Shown here piece after piece: positions 19,395 through 28,017 of a stretch of DNA of 33,640 bases. The first letter of the stretch is position 1, and each line of letters begins with the position of its first letter. The stretch is from Alteromonas marina (GTDB lineage: Bacteria; Pseudomonadota; Gammaproteobacteria; Enterobacterales; Alteromonadaceae): positions 1-33,640 of the forward strand of contig NZ_JWLW01000029.1 of the NCBI RefSeq assembly GCF_000808575.1. The letters run 5' to 3'. A program made the translations under genes and the position numbers. The notes beneath the pieces are model-generated. The model was given only the letters and a program-made list of their open reading frames with translations. It searched no databases and was not told the DNA's origin.

Positions 19395-19420
19395 CGCCTA
19401 ACCATAGCAGCGGTTAGGCG
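19395..19420. terminator. Hairpin between convergent PepSY and zinc-ribbon genes
   Basis: CGCCTAACC and GGTTAGGCG form a perfect 9-bp stem with an eight-base loop. On the plus strand TTAATTGCGCTTTTT follows, so the T run is 10 bases away. It lies directly next to the stop of the minus-strand gene. Probably terminates the iron operon and possibly the minus-strand unit. Confidence 0.6.
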
Positions 19421-19612
19421 TTAATTGCGCTTTTTCCTTTTCCACGTTCCGCCGTAGAGATAACCCGCGCTATTCGCTGCCTGTTCCTGGCATGTTTTAC
19501 AAACAATCAACCAGCGCTCACTATCGCTGGTTTGCACTCTATACTGTATGTCATCTGCTTTACCGCAGATATCGCAAGGTTTTGGCGGTCTAACTCTACG
19601 TTTTTTGCCCAT
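19421..19612 (-). CDS. Small zinc-ribbon protein
   Basis: A 63-residue basic protein with two CxxC pairs (C13/C16 in PCDICGK and C38/C41 in VCKTCQ), which should bind one zinc ion. The start MGKKRRVRPPKPC and the end GGTWKRKKRN are strongly basic, suggesting nucleic-acid or ribosome contact. It resembles small conserved hypothetical proteins of marine gammaproteobacteria, but I know no tested function. It lies 64 bases downstream of coq7 on the same strand, so co-transcription is likely. Confidence 0.75.
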   Translation of the reverse strand: MGKKRRVRPPKPCDICGKADDIQYRVQTSDSERWLIVCKTCQEQAANSAGYLYGGTWKRKKRN

Positions 19613-19676
19613 TCATTCTTCCGCGATGCACTACGTAATATCTCAGAATTAGTTATGTGAAGCGTCGGCAACTTGT

Positions 19677-20255
19677 TTAAATGAACCTCGCAATGGAAAC
19701 TGCCGTTGATGAGCCTGCGTTTACCAAGTGTCCCCACAATTGCATAGGCAGCGATGTTTTTTTGGCCATTAAGGATCCTGCCTCGTCTCTGTGGTGCTGC
19801 TCGTCCATCTGGCATCGCTTCAACCTGTCGATGACATTTGAAGGCGGGTTAGGTTGCATCACAAGTTGACAGCACTGATTTTCATAATGGGTATCGACAA
19901 ATTGTTCAACGCAGTAAATAGTATAAAAAAACCAATTTTCACCTAATAAGCGAGGAATAAATCCTGTCATAAATCCAGCCCCAATCCAAAGAGGAAGAAT
20001 AAAGCTCCCCCTAAAACGTGGCAATTCATTTTCGAAAATATCGAGGTGATGTTTTTCAGTTTTCAAGTGCTGGTGGATAAAGCGCGTAGTTTCGCTTGTT
20101 GAACGCACTATCTTAAACAAGCTCAGAATAAATTCAGCACATAGAGCGCCTCGATATATCCATACCGCACCAGTTTCCCCAGCATGACTTGCTCTTAGTT
20201 CTTTGTCTAGCTGCTTGGCATACGAAGCTTCGAGTGTTTTTGAATAAAATGACAT
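19677..20255 (-). CDS. coq7: COQ7-type demethoxyubiquinone hydroxylase
   Basis: A membrane-associated di-iron hydroxylase of ubiquinone biosynthesis (hydroxylation of demethoxyubiquinone at C6). The di-iron ligands are visible: E26 in SHAGETGA, E67xxH70 in TEKHHL, E117 in CVEQFVDTHY and E152xxH155 in MDEQHHRDEA. Length 192 fits the short COQ7 form. The ATG at 20255 gives the expected N-terminal helix. In many gammaproteobacteria UbiF does this step; COQ7 is the oxygen-dependent alternative. The zinc-ribbon gene follows on the same strand. Confidence 0.93.
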   Translation of the reverse strand: MSFYSKTLEASYAKQLDKELRASHAGETGAVWIYRGALCAEFILSLFKIVRSTSETTRFIHQHLKTEKHHLDIFENELPRFRGSFILPLWIGAGFMTGFIPRLLGENWFFYTIYCVEQFVDTHYENQCCQLVMQPNPPSNVIDRLKRCQMDEQHHRDEAGSLMAKKTSLPMQLWGHLVNAGSSTAVSIARFI

Positions 20256-20474
20256 GATGTACCTCTACTGCATTTTATTATGAAACGCGCGAACGTTATT
20301 TATAGATGTCACTTTACGAATTTGTAATGCATAAAAGCGATGCCTCGAAAAAGGTTTGTAAAGGGGCGTGAGTAATAAGTAACTATTCAAAAACGAAAGG
20401 GGAGTGTTAACCGTTTGCTTGGTATGGTGAAAAAACTAAACGCCTGTAAATGGGATGCGATTTAAAAAGGCAGA

Positions 20475-21557
20475 ATGCTAATGAAAATAATGTGGTCCAT
20501 AGCTATATTTGTTGTCCTTTACCTACTATTGTTGCCAGTGCCGATAGAGCCAGTCGCTTGGCAAGCACCTGTCGATAAGGGGTTTGAAGGCAAATTTGCA
20601 AAAAACACACGACTATCAGAATTAACGCTCGTTGACATGGGCAACGACTATGGGCCTGAAGATTTTGCTTTGACGCAAAATGGCACCTTAGCAATATCGA
20701 GTCATTCCGGCGCTATTCTATTAAAGAAGGAAGGCGAAAGCGCTTTTTACCCTTGGGCTAATACAGACGGTCGCCCCTTAGGCATTGAGTACGACAATAA
20801 AGGCAACCTTATTGTCGCTGACGCCCACCTAGGGCTTCTTAAGATAAATTCATCGGGCAAGGTCTCTGTGCTGGTTGATAAGGTAAACAATACACCGGTC
20901 GTGTATGCCGATGATGTAGATATTGCTCAAAACGGCAACATCTATTTTACCGACGCGACCACTAAATTTTCGGCAAAAGACTTTGGTGGTACCCTTAATG
21001 CTAGCTTGCTTGAAATATTCGAACACCAGGGTAATGGCAGGTTAATTGAGTACAATCCCTCCACTGGCAATAGTGTAATACTCATGGATAAGTTGGTATT
21101 CGCGAACGGTGTGGCAGTCAGTCACGATGAACAATCGATACTGGTTAACGAAACCGGAAAATACCGTGTGCTGCGTTATTGGCTTTTGGGGCCAAACAAA
21201 GGGCAAGTCGATGTGCTTATTGATAACTTGCCAGGCTTCCCAGATAACATCAGCCGTGCAGATAATAGCAACTACTACATTGGCCTTGCGTCGCCGCGCT
21301 CAGCCCCTGTCGATATGCTGTCTGATAAACCATTTATTCGAAAAATAATACAGCGCCTTCCCGGTTTTATGCGTCCTCAAGGGCAGTCTTATGGGCACCT
21401 TTTAGAATTAAGCGAAAAAGGTGAGATAGTACAAAGTTGGCAAGATCCAACCGGCGCTTTCCCCTTTGTAACAGGCGCGATTAAAACAGATGAGGGGCTT
21501 TATATCAGCAGTCTTACGGCCAAGAATGTTGGGCTTTTGCCGGTGCAGAAGCATTGA
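20475..21557 (+). CDS. Membrane-anchored SMP-30/strictosidine-synthase-like beta-propeller
   Basis: An N-terminal hydrophobic helix (about 5-22, MWSIAIFVVLYLLLLPVPI) anchors a six-bladed propeller. The family marks are PEDFALTQNGTLAISSHSG, GRPLGIEYDNKGNLIVADA, ADDVDIAQNGNIYFTDA and VFANGVAVSHDEQSILVNET. This is the strictosidine-synthase-like/APMAP branch, which usually hydrolyses lactones or esters rather than condensing alkaloids. Metal-binding Glu, Asn and Asp positions are plausible at E62, N217 and D265, but I cannot align them exactly. Substrate unknown. Ribosome site AGGCAGA precedes the ATG; no operon partner is evident. Confidence 0.85.
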   Translation: MLMKIMWSIAIFVVLYLLLLPVPIEPVAWQAPVDKGFEGKFAKNTRLSELTLVDMGNDYGPEDFALTQNGTLAISSHSGAILLKKEGESAFYPWANTDGRPLGIEYDNKGNLIVADAHLGLLKINSSGKVSVLVDKVNNTPVVYADDVDIAQNGNIYFTDATTKFSAKDFGGTLNASLLEIFEHQGNGRLIEYNPSTGNSVILMDKLVFANGVAVSHDEQSILVNETGKYRVLRYWLLGPNKGQVDVLIDNLPGFPDNISRADNSNYYIGLASPRSAPVDMLSDKPFIRKIIQRLPGFMRPQGQSYGHLLELSEKGEIVQSWQDPTGAFPFVTGAIKTDEGLYISSLTAKNVGLLPVQKH

Positions 21558-21833
21558 TTGTTATGGCGACGTAGCTGGTTGACTCCAAAGCTACAAGAAA
21601 AAGCGCGTACCTTGAAAAGTAAAAATGCTCTATTGCGAAGTAACTTAGCTGACTAACAAAAGGGTTGGTTAATGCCCTTAGAATAAAAGCACATACATTT
21701 TATAACTAGAAATATTTTAAACTTTTGTTTTGAAGTTAGGTTTATAAGGATTTGTCATTATCGGCTATGCTAATGTTTAAATTTCGAGCTGTAGGCTTTG
21801 GTTAGCCATTCGCGATAAGGACATGTTAGAACT

Positions 21834-23489
21834 ATGAAAACGTATGTGTATTCTTTAGTTGCATTAGCGGTGACGATTTCTCAGTTAGCAGGGTGTGGGG
21901 GCAGTGGTGGTTCATCTAATTCCTCTGCGGTAGTGACTACGCCTCCAGCGACAGTAACGCCTGACCCTACATGGGAGGCTGGAGTTTATAAGCCGCAATC
22001 GCAGTTCATAGCCAAATGTGAAACACCAAGGAGTGGTATCGATCCTTTCACAGGCAGAGCTTATCCAGACACCCAAGGTACCGCCATGGATGAAAAACTC
22101 TGGCTGCGCTCTTGGACCAACGATACTTACCTCTGGTACGACGAAGTCGATGATAACGATCCTGAGAATTTTTCAGTATCGGCGTACTTCGACCAACTAA
22201 GAACAAATGAATTAACGCCAAGCGGCACGCCAAAAGACAATTTCCATTTTTCACAAGACACCGCTGAATACAACGAGTTATCTCAGTCTGGTATATCATC
22301 GGGCTTTGGTTTTAGCTGGGAATTCGGCTCAACAACAGTGCCAAGAGAGTTAACCGTACGGTACACCGAGCCCGGTTCACCTGCAGCGTTGGCAAACGTG
22401 CCGCGCGGCGCCAAGGTAGTGAGTATAAACGGCGTTGATTTTGTTGATGATAATACCCAGCAAGGCGTGGATGCTATTAACGACGGATTATTTCCTGATG
22501 ATGCCGGTACGACCACAAGCTTTGGTTTTGAACTGGTTGACGGCACCATGCTAACAGTAGATATAACGTCAGATGATATCAGTGTAACGCCGGTGCAAAA
22601 TGTTAAGGTATTGGATACAGAAAACGGGAAGCTAGGCTATTTTCAATTCAATAGTTTTATTGTTACTGCGCAAGAAGAGCTAATTGGTGCTTTTGATACT
22701 TTTGTCGAAGAGAATGTGACAGAGTTAGTCATGGACTTACGTTATAACGGCGGTGGCCGATTGGCGTTAGCTTCACAGCTTTCTTACATGGTAGCGGGTC
22801 CAAGTCAAACCAATAACGCCACGTTTGAGACACTGCGATTTAACGATAAGAACCCAACGACTAATCCGGTAACGGGTCAGACTATCAGTCCTACGCCATT
22901 TTACCGCAACGTTATTGATTATAAAGAAGGCGTGCTTACTGATACCTTATTGCCAAGCCTTTCACTAACCCGTCTATACGTTATCTCAACGGATGCCACT
23001 TGCTCCGCCAGTGAGGCTGTTATGAATGCCCTTCGAGGTATAGACGTTGAGGTAGTGCAAATTGGCTCTACTACTTGTGGTAAGCCGTATGGATTCTACC
23101 CAACAGACAATTGCGGCGAGACCTACTTCACCATTCAGTTTCAAGGGGTTAACAACAAAGGGTTTGGTGATTATGCCGACGGCTTTATGCCAACCGCTAC
23201 TCCTAGTTTTGATTTTGAACTACCAGGATGTGAAGTTGAAGACGACTTTACCGCAAGCTTGGGCGACCCAAATGAGGGGATGCTGTCAGCCGCATTAGAA
23301 TATGCTGCTACAGGCTCATGTCCCGAAGTCGTTACGTCAAACGGTGTGGCGGATGTCAAAGCACTGCGCAGTAACCAAAGTGCGTTAGGGGGCGAAAAGC
23401 TCATTCCTATCGACAAGCCTGAAAAACGCAAAGAGAACTTTATTTTACACAACAAGATAAATCAGCCTGTTATTAAGGAGCGCAAGTAA
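21834..23489 (+). CDS. S41 family peptidase, lipoprotein with PDZ domain
   Basis: A lipid-anchored serine protease of the C-terminal-processing (S41) family. A lipobox LAGC places the lipidated Cys at C21, followed by a Gly/Ser linker. A helical region (about 60-150) precedes a PDZ-like domain (about 165-250, with GSPAALANVPRGAKVVSING). The peptidase core follows: VMDLRYNGGGRL, then S391 in DATCSASEAVMNAL, and K417 in TTCGKPYGF. The Ser-to-Lys spacing of 26 is close to the 25 seen in Prc and CtpA. Its target is unknown. The stop overlaps the next start (TAATG), so the two genes are translationally coupled. Confidence 0.92.
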   Translation: MKTYVYSLVALAVTISQLAGCGGSGGSSNSSAVVTTPPATVTPDPTWEAGVYKPQSQFIAKCETPRSGIDPFTGRAYPDTQGTAMDEKLWLRSWTNDTYLWYDEVDDNDPENFSVSAYFDQLRTNELTPSGTPKDNFHFSQDTAEYNELSQSGISSGFGFSWEFGSTTVPRELTVRYTEPGSPAALANVPRGAKVVSINGVDFVDDNTQQGVDAINDGLFPDDAGTTTSFGFELVDGTMLTVDITSDDISVTPVQNVKVLDTENGKLGYFQFNSFIVTAQEELIGAFDTFVEENVTELVMDLRYNGGGRLALASQLSYMVAGPSQTNNATFETLRFNDKNPTTNPVTGQTISPTPFYRNVIDYKEGVLTDTLLPSLSLTRLYVISTDATCSASEAVMNALRGIDVEVVQIGSTTCGKPYGFYPTDNCGETYFTIQFQGVNNKGFGDYADGFMPTATPSFDFELPGCEVEDDFTASLGDPNEGMLSAALEYAATGSCPEVVTSNGVADVKALRSNQSALGGEKLIPIDKPEKRKENFILHNKINQPVIKERK

Positions 23490-23902
23490 TGTCGCTTTTT
23501 AATAAAAAAGGAAAACTGCTAACAGGAAGATTGCTAGTAGCGCCTCTCGCCATACTTTTGGCCTCGGCGAGCGGGTGCGCGACAACGCAGGAGGCTGAGT
23601 TACACGAGGCAATTACCAAATCCATCAGTGTGAGTCAGAATCAAACTATTGAAAGTAAGATCAGCAACTGGTTTGGTGGTCTTAACATAACGATAGCCGA
23701 TGATGCATTCAGTCAAACCGCGAGCATAACGATTGAGCGTAAAGCAAAGGTTGATGGCAGGGGACTACCTATTGACGGAAGGCACGACAACCCTCTTTAT
23801 AGCTTTACACTACTCAGTGATGGTGAACAGTGCGTGTTGCGTAACGACCAAAGTGGAGAACTTGCCGAGCTTGAAAATGTGACCTGTTATACTGTGGACT
23901 AG
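23489..23902 (+). CDS. Small lipoprotein coupled to the S41 peptidase
   Basis: A 137-residue protein with a lipobox LLASASGC (Cys at 30), so the mature part is about 107 residues on the membrane. I do not recognise a domain. Two Cys residues remain in the mature chain (in EQCVLRN and NVTCYTV) and could form a disulfide. The ATG overlaps the TAA of the protease gene by one base (TAATG), with ribosome site AAGGAG in the protease's last codons. That arrangement suggests the two act together, for example as protease and partner or inhibitor; this is inference. Confidence 0.8.
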   Translation: MSLFNKKGKLLTGRLLVAPLAILLASASGCATTQEAELHEAITKSISVSQNQTIESKISNWFGGLNITIADDAFSQTASITIERKAKVDGRGLPIDGRHDNPLYSFTLLSDGEQCVLRNDQSGELAELENVTCYTVD

Positions 23903-23957
23903 GCATAAGTCAGGGGAAATCGACAAAAGCGTAATGTCATCGTCGACAATAGGCCTT

Positions 23958-23998
23958 AAAAAACGCCCAGAGTTTACACGCTCTGGGCGTTTTTTTTC
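23958..23998. terminator. Bidirectional terminator between lipoprotein and YgiQ genes
   Basis: ACGCCCAGAG and CTCTGGGCGT form a perfect 10-bp stem with an eight-base loop, flanked by six A on the left and a run of nine T on the right. It serves the plus-strand protease/lipoprotein unit and the convergent radical SAM gene alike. Confidence 0.93.
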
Positions 23999-24012
23999 TA
24001 TCATTTGTGCTG

Positions 24013-26355
24013 CTATCGTTTGTGCATGCTTGGCTGCTTTTGCGTGCGGCCGCGACTGTTGCCGCCGCTATTATTTCCTTTTGAAGCGCTGCCTCTGTTC
24101 TTATTCCCGCCTGCTTCGTTACGCTTTTCTACTGTGTTTCCACGACCTTGCTTGTTAGCGTTGGAATTACGTCTGCTCTTATTTGCGCCGCTACCGCCTT
24201 TGCTGTTCTTGCCCTGAAAGGTAGGAGGAAGGCCAGTATGTTTGGTTAGTGCGCGTTCACCGCGACGGCCTTTTTGCGCTTTTTGGCGTTTTTCATTTGC
24301 CGTTTCTGGCGGAACAAGGTGCTGAGGACCACGGCCTATCAAATCTTCGCGCCCCATACGTTTAAGCGCTTCACGAATTTGTGCAAAGTTTTTCGGGTCG
24401 TGATAACGCAGCATCGCCTTGTGTAATCGACGGTGGATCTCACCTTTTGCAGAAGGCACTTCTTCACTGTCTTTAGTGACTTTGCGAAGGGAATTTACCT
24501 CGGTATGGTACATGGTGGTAGCCGTTGCCATTGGCGACGGATAGAAGTTTTGTACCTGATCAAGCTTAAATTTGTTTTCTTTAAGCCAAATCGCAAGGCT
24601 TAGCATGTCTTCGTCGGTGGTACCCGGGTGCGATGCAATAAAGTAAGGAATTAGATACTGCTTTTTACCTGCTTCTTGTGAGTACTTATCAAATAGCTCT
24701 TTGAAGCGGTAGTAGCTGCCCATGCCAGGTTTCATCATTTTTGAAAGCGGGCCATCTTCGGTGTGCTCTGGAGCGATCTTTAAGTAGCCGCCTACGTGGT
24801 GAAGGGCCAGTTCTTTCACGTACTCTGGATCTTCTACCGCTAGGTCGTAACGTACGCCTGAAGCAATCAATATCTTTTTAATTCCAGGCAACTCACGTGC
24901 ACGGCGGTATAAGTCGATAGTTGGCTTATGGTCCGTATCCATGTGCGCACAAATGCTAGGGTATACACAAGAGGGGCGACGACATGTAGCTTCCGCTTTC
25001 GGGCTCTTACAACGTAGGCGATACATGTTCGCCGTCGGGCCGCCTAAGTCTGAAATAACACCAGTGAAGCCCGGTACAGTATCGCGTATTTGCTCAATTT
25101 CTCGAATAATAGAGTCTTCAGAACGGCTTTGAATAATACGGCCTTCGTGCTCGGTAATAGAGCAGAAGGTACAGCCGCCGTAGCACCCGCGCATAATATT
25201 AATACTGAAGCGGATCATTTCGTAAGCAGGGATTTTGGCATCGCCATAGACAGGGTGAGGCACACGCTGATACGGTAAGTCAAATACCGCGTCCATCTCT
25301 TCTGTTTCTAGCGGCATGGCCGGTGGATTAATCCAAATGTGTCTGTCGCCGTGGCGCTGCATCAGCGCGCGAGCACAGCCAGGATTGGTTTCTTGGTGCA
25401 AAATACGCGACGTATGTGCGTACAACACCTTGTTGTCTTTCACCGTTTCGTACGCAGGTAGCTTAACGTACACGTTTTCCCAAGGCTTACGCTTTTCTTT
25501 CTCTTTTTGCGCAGGCTGAATAACGACAGGCGCAGCTTCTGGCGCCTCGCTGCTTTTGGTGTCTTTATCCTGCGAATCGCACTCAGGCTCCATCTGATAA
25601 GGGCTTGGAATGGCGTCTATCTTGCCCGGCCTGTCAAGAGAGGTCGAGTCAACACCTTGCCACTCAGGTAAGGCTTCTTTTACGATAATTGCCGTACCGC
25701 GAATGTCTCGCAAATCAGCAATATCTTCACCTGCCGCTAAGCGATGAGTGACTTCAACAAGAGGACGTTCGGCGTTACCGAAAAAGAGCATATCCGCTTT
25801 AGAGTCGAACAGTACAGAGCGGCGTACTTTCTCACTCCAATAGTCGTAGTGCGCAATGCGACGAAGGCTGGCTTCGATGCCACCCACAATCACAGGTACA
25901 CCTTTAAACGCTTCACGGCAGCGCTGTGAATAAACGGTTACCGCGCGGTCAGGACGCTTGCCACCTATATTGCCTGGCGTGTAAGCGTCGTCGTGACGAA
26001 GCTTTTTGTCAGACGTGTAGCGGTTTATCATAGAGTCCATATTGCCGGCTGTTACGCCGAAATACAGGTTAGGTTTACCCAACTTCATGAAGTCGTCTTT
26101 GCTGGTCCAGTCTGGCTGAGAAATAATACCCACGCGAAAACCATGTGCTTCAAGTACTCGGCCAATCACCGCCATACCAAAACTAGGGTGATCTACATAT
26201 GCATCGCCCGTTACCAAAATAACGTCACAGCTGTCCCAGCCAAGGGCGTCCATTTCTTCCTTCGACATGGGGAGAAAAGGTGCAGTACCCAGGCAGTGTG
26301 GCCAATATTTAGGGTAAGAAAACAGACCGCGATCGGCCTTAATGGTGGCTTGCAT
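24013..26355 (-). CDS. ygiQ: YgiQ family radical SAM protein
   Basis: A large radical S-adenosylmethionine protein of the YgiQ family; function untested. The N-terminal third ([21 protein letters not shown]) is the family's signature region. The [4Fe-4S] cluster Cys are C394, C398 and C401 (long-form numbering) in [10 protein letters not shown] further marker is [18 protein letters not shown] linker of about 45 residues near 255-300 is rich in Glu, Lys and Pro. The last 80 residues are low-complexity Lys/Arg/Gly/Asn/Ser, suggesting RNA contact or disorder. I chose the ATG at 26355 ([14 protein letters not shown]), which fits the family's N-terminus; a GTG at 26364 would add three residues. 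Transcribed alone. Confidence 0.93.
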   Translation of the reverse strand: MQATIKADRGLFSYPKYWPHCLGTAPFLPMSKEEMDALGWDSCDVILVTGDAYVDHPSFGMAVIGRVLEAHGFRVGIISQPDWTSKDDFMKLGKPNLYFGVTAGNMDSMINRYTSDKKLRHDDAYTPGNIGGKRPDRAVTVYSQRCREAFKGVPVIVGGIEASLRRIAHYDYWSEKVRRSVLFDSKADMLFFGNAERPLVEVTHRLAAGEDIADLRDIRGTAIIVKEALPEWQGVDSTSLDRPGKIDAIPSPYQMEPECDSQDKDTKSSEAPEAAPVVIQPAQKEKEKRKPWENVYVKLPAYETVKDNKVLYAHTSRILHQETNPGCARALMQRHGDRHIWINPPAMPLETEEMDAVFDLPYQRVPHPVYGDAKIPAYEMIRFSINIMRGCYGGCTFCSITEHEGRIIQSRSEDSIIREIEQIRDTVPGFTGVISDLGGPTANMYRLRCKSPKAEATCRRPSCVYPSICAHMDTDHKPTIDLYRRARELPGIKKILIASGVRYDLAVEDPEYVKELALHHVGGYLKIAPEHTEDGPLSKMMKPGMGSYYRFKELFDKYSQEAGKKQYLIPYFIASHPGTTDEDMLSLAIWLKENKFKLDQVQNFYPSPMATATTMYHTEVNSLRKVTKDSEEVPSAKGEIHRRLHKAMLRYHDPKNFAQIREALKRMGREDLIGRGPQHLVPPETANEKRQKAQKGRRGERALTKHTGLPPTFQGKNSKGGSGANKSRRNSNANKQGRGNTVEKRNEAGGNKNRGSASKGNNSGGNSRGRTQKQPSMHKR

Positions 26356-26583
26356 AGTAATCACATCTAGATAAATCAGAGAGTTACTGAGCTTAAATTA
26401 CGCAAAAGCTCAGAATTAGTGCGCAATTATAGCAGTGTTGGCCAAGCTAAGGTATAGCACTGTCATTAAATAAAAGCGCTTTGTATACTGGTGTTAGTTC
26501 AAAAGATAATAGCGCACGTGCAGCGTATCTTTATTTATATGCGCTTTAGTAAGTGTGCAAACTTTAAGAGAATGAATAAAACC

Positions 26584-27048
26584 ATGGCGTATTGGCTATT
26601 TAAAACAGAACCTGATGCATTTTCTATCGATGACTTGGCAAGCCGACCTGATCAAACTGAACCGTGGGACGGGGTAAGAAATTACCAAGCACGTAACTTT
26701 TTACGAGACGGCGTTAAATTGGGTGATAAAGTATTTATCTATCATTCAAGCTGCAAGCTGGTCGGCATCGCGGGCGTTGCCGAAGTGGTAAGAGACGGCT
26801 ACCCGGACACCACGCAGTTTAACCCTGAATCAAAATACTACGACCCTAAATCAAGCCAGGATAACCCCCGATGGTATCGCGTTGACGTGAAATTTGTAGA
26901 GAAATTTTCAAGCGTTCTGCCGCTTTCAGTGATTAAAACGATGGACGGTATTACTGAACTACCTTTAGTGAAAAAAGGCGGAAGGCTTTCGATCATGCCT
27001 GTAGAAGAGGCTGAATGGCAGCAACTTTATGCTGCTGCCACACAATAA
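26584..27048 (+). CDS. EVE-domain protein
   Basis: A PUA-like EVE-domain protein of 154 residues, the bacterial counterpart of human THYN1. The core marks are MAYWLFKTEPDAFSIDDL, EPWDGVRNYQARNFLR, GDKVFIYHSSC and NPRWYRVDVKF. The domain binds modified bases in RNA or DNA; the bacterial role is not settled, although EVE genes are often linked to tRNA modification or to defence against modified phage DNA. I chose the ATG at 26584 because the family begins MxYWL. An upstream frame extends to 26491, but the extra 31 residues look like translated promoter. Confidence 0.93.
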   Translation: MAYWLFKTEPDAFSIDDLASRPDQTEPWDGVRNYQARNFLRDGVKLGDKVFIYHSSCKLVGIAGVAEVVRDGYPDTTQFNPESKYYDPKSSQDNPRWYRVDVKFVEKFSSVLPLSVIKTMDGITELPLVKKGGRLSIMPVEEAEWQQLYAAATQ

Positions 27049-27187
27049 GTTAAATGCTAAGAAAGCGTAGCAGTCATGCCTTGTTAGCTCGCTCAAGATA
27101 AATACAAGTGCTATCTATGCGGTCTAACTTTTTTGTATACAGTGTATCTAGCGGTTGTAACTCGCGTATTTACCCAACGAAGGGCCG

Positions 27188-27394
27188 CTACTTGCCAAAT
27201 GCGAACTTGGTGTCAGCATCGCGCAACAGAAAAAGTGCAAAGCACGCACCCCACATAGGCCATGCGGCAAAAAACAGCAGGTGATTAAAGGCATCTAGGT
27301 ACTGCGGGAAGGAAGAAAGGGTAGACCCACTGTGAAGAATAAAAATAAGACCGTAGGTGTATTTTTTAGCAAGCCCCGCTAGGAAAGCTAAAAC
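27188..27394 (-). pseudogene. 3' remnant of a membrane-protein gene
   Basis: On the minus strand an open frame runs from 27394 to a TAG at 27188. It begins VLAFLAGLAKKYTYGLIFIL and ends FALFLLRDADTKFAFGK, with two hydrophobic helices and a plausible C-terminus. There is no start codon or ribosome site at its head. Immediately past 27394 the frame meets a stop, and the sequence becomes the end of a GGDEF gene on the other strand. I read it as the tail of a polytopic membrane protein whose 5' part was deleted. The family is not recognised. Confidence 0.6.
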
Positions 27395-27549
27395 TTACGG
27401 TAAGTATCGGTATGGCGTCTATGGAGCTGAATCCATCACGCCATGATGCTGCTTCGCGAAGCAAAGAGAGTGCTTTATCGCTGGTTCAGCAGGCAGACAG
27501 AGCCCTTTATCAAGCTAAAGCGTCTGGGAGAAACTGCGCTAAACTTTAA
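27388..27549 (+). pseudogene. 3' remnant of a GGDEF gene
   Basis: The plus-strand frame gives KLTVSIGMASME, then a variable stretch, then LVQQADRALYQAKASGRNC and stop. These are the last two conserved blocks of a GGDEF domain: the strand TVSIG and the closing ADRALYQAK helix. The GGDEF motif and everything before it is missing. An in-frame stop lies at 27367, so nothing longer can be read. It cannot make a cyclase and is a deletion remnant. Confidence 0.85.
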
Positions 27550-27655
27550 TCCATATAAACGTCAAACTCTTAGAGTTTACCTCACACTTTTGTTTAGAGC
27601 AGTCCGGCTCCAAGACACTTACTATGTAAATAACGTTGGCGAAATTGAATGTATC

Positions 27656-27853
27656 TTATTTGGATTTGTTTTCTCCAACTGTCAGTACCATCTTGCCAAT
27701 ATGCTTTTTCTTCTCAAAGTCTTGTTGTGCCTGACAAATTTCAGCGCGTACTTCAATAAGTACATCGTTGTCGCTGAGTGTAGGCAAAGGTATGTTTTCG
27801 TTAAATGTAAGCGCGTCGAGATCGCCATGTTTAGTTAACTGCACGCCGTACAT
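27656..27853 (-). pseudogene. MDR oxidoreductase gene with its middle deleted
   Basis: The 65-residue frame begins MYGVQLTKHGDLDALTF and reaches VLIEVRA, which is the N-terminus of a medium-chain dehydrogenase/quinone oxidoreductase. It then continues directly into QAQQDFEKKKHIGKMVLTV, which is the usual C-terminal end of the same family (about 330 residues). About 270 residues, including the NADPH-binding Rossmann fold, are missing, and the join (near 27743) is in frame. The short product could be made but cannot be an active reductase. Confidence 0.8.
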
Positions 27854-27916
27854 TTCATTTGGGTAATGATTTCATATTTGTCCCCCAGAGTTTTTGCTTT
27901 CCGCTACGCAATTTAG

Positions 27917-27967
27917 TCACATGTGAATTTGTGATTAATAACAATCACATTTTGCTGTGTGATTGTT
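27917..27967. promoter_or_regulatory. Cluster of TGTGA/TCACA repeats before the SatD-like gene
   Basis: Five copies of TGTGA or its complement lie within 51 bases. The best pairs are TGTGATT-N6-AATCACA (27930-27949) and AACAATCACA-N8-TGTGATTGTT (27940-27967, a perfect 10-bp inverted repeat). The second could be a hairpin; together they look like a multi-site operator. They resemble CRP half-sites, but the spacings do not fit TGTGA-N6-TCACA. The cluster lies between the MDR remnant start and the SatD-like start, 51-101 bases before the latter. Confidence 0.6.
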
Positions 27968-28017
27968 TTTGAATTTGAGATGGTAGCGTGTCATAGTGGA
28001 CCCCTAAACGGAAAAAA

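Noticed and set aside
26491..26583. N-terminal extension of the EVE protein
   Set aside because: The family starts at MxYWL, and the extra residues have no conserved pattern.
27443..27838. 131-codon open frame on the plus strand
   Set aside because: It overlaps the GGDEF remnant and the MDR remnant in other frames, and those frames show true family motifs.
27930..27949. CRP-binding site
   Set aside because: Half-sites are TGTGA and TCACA, but they are 10 bases apart rather than 6.
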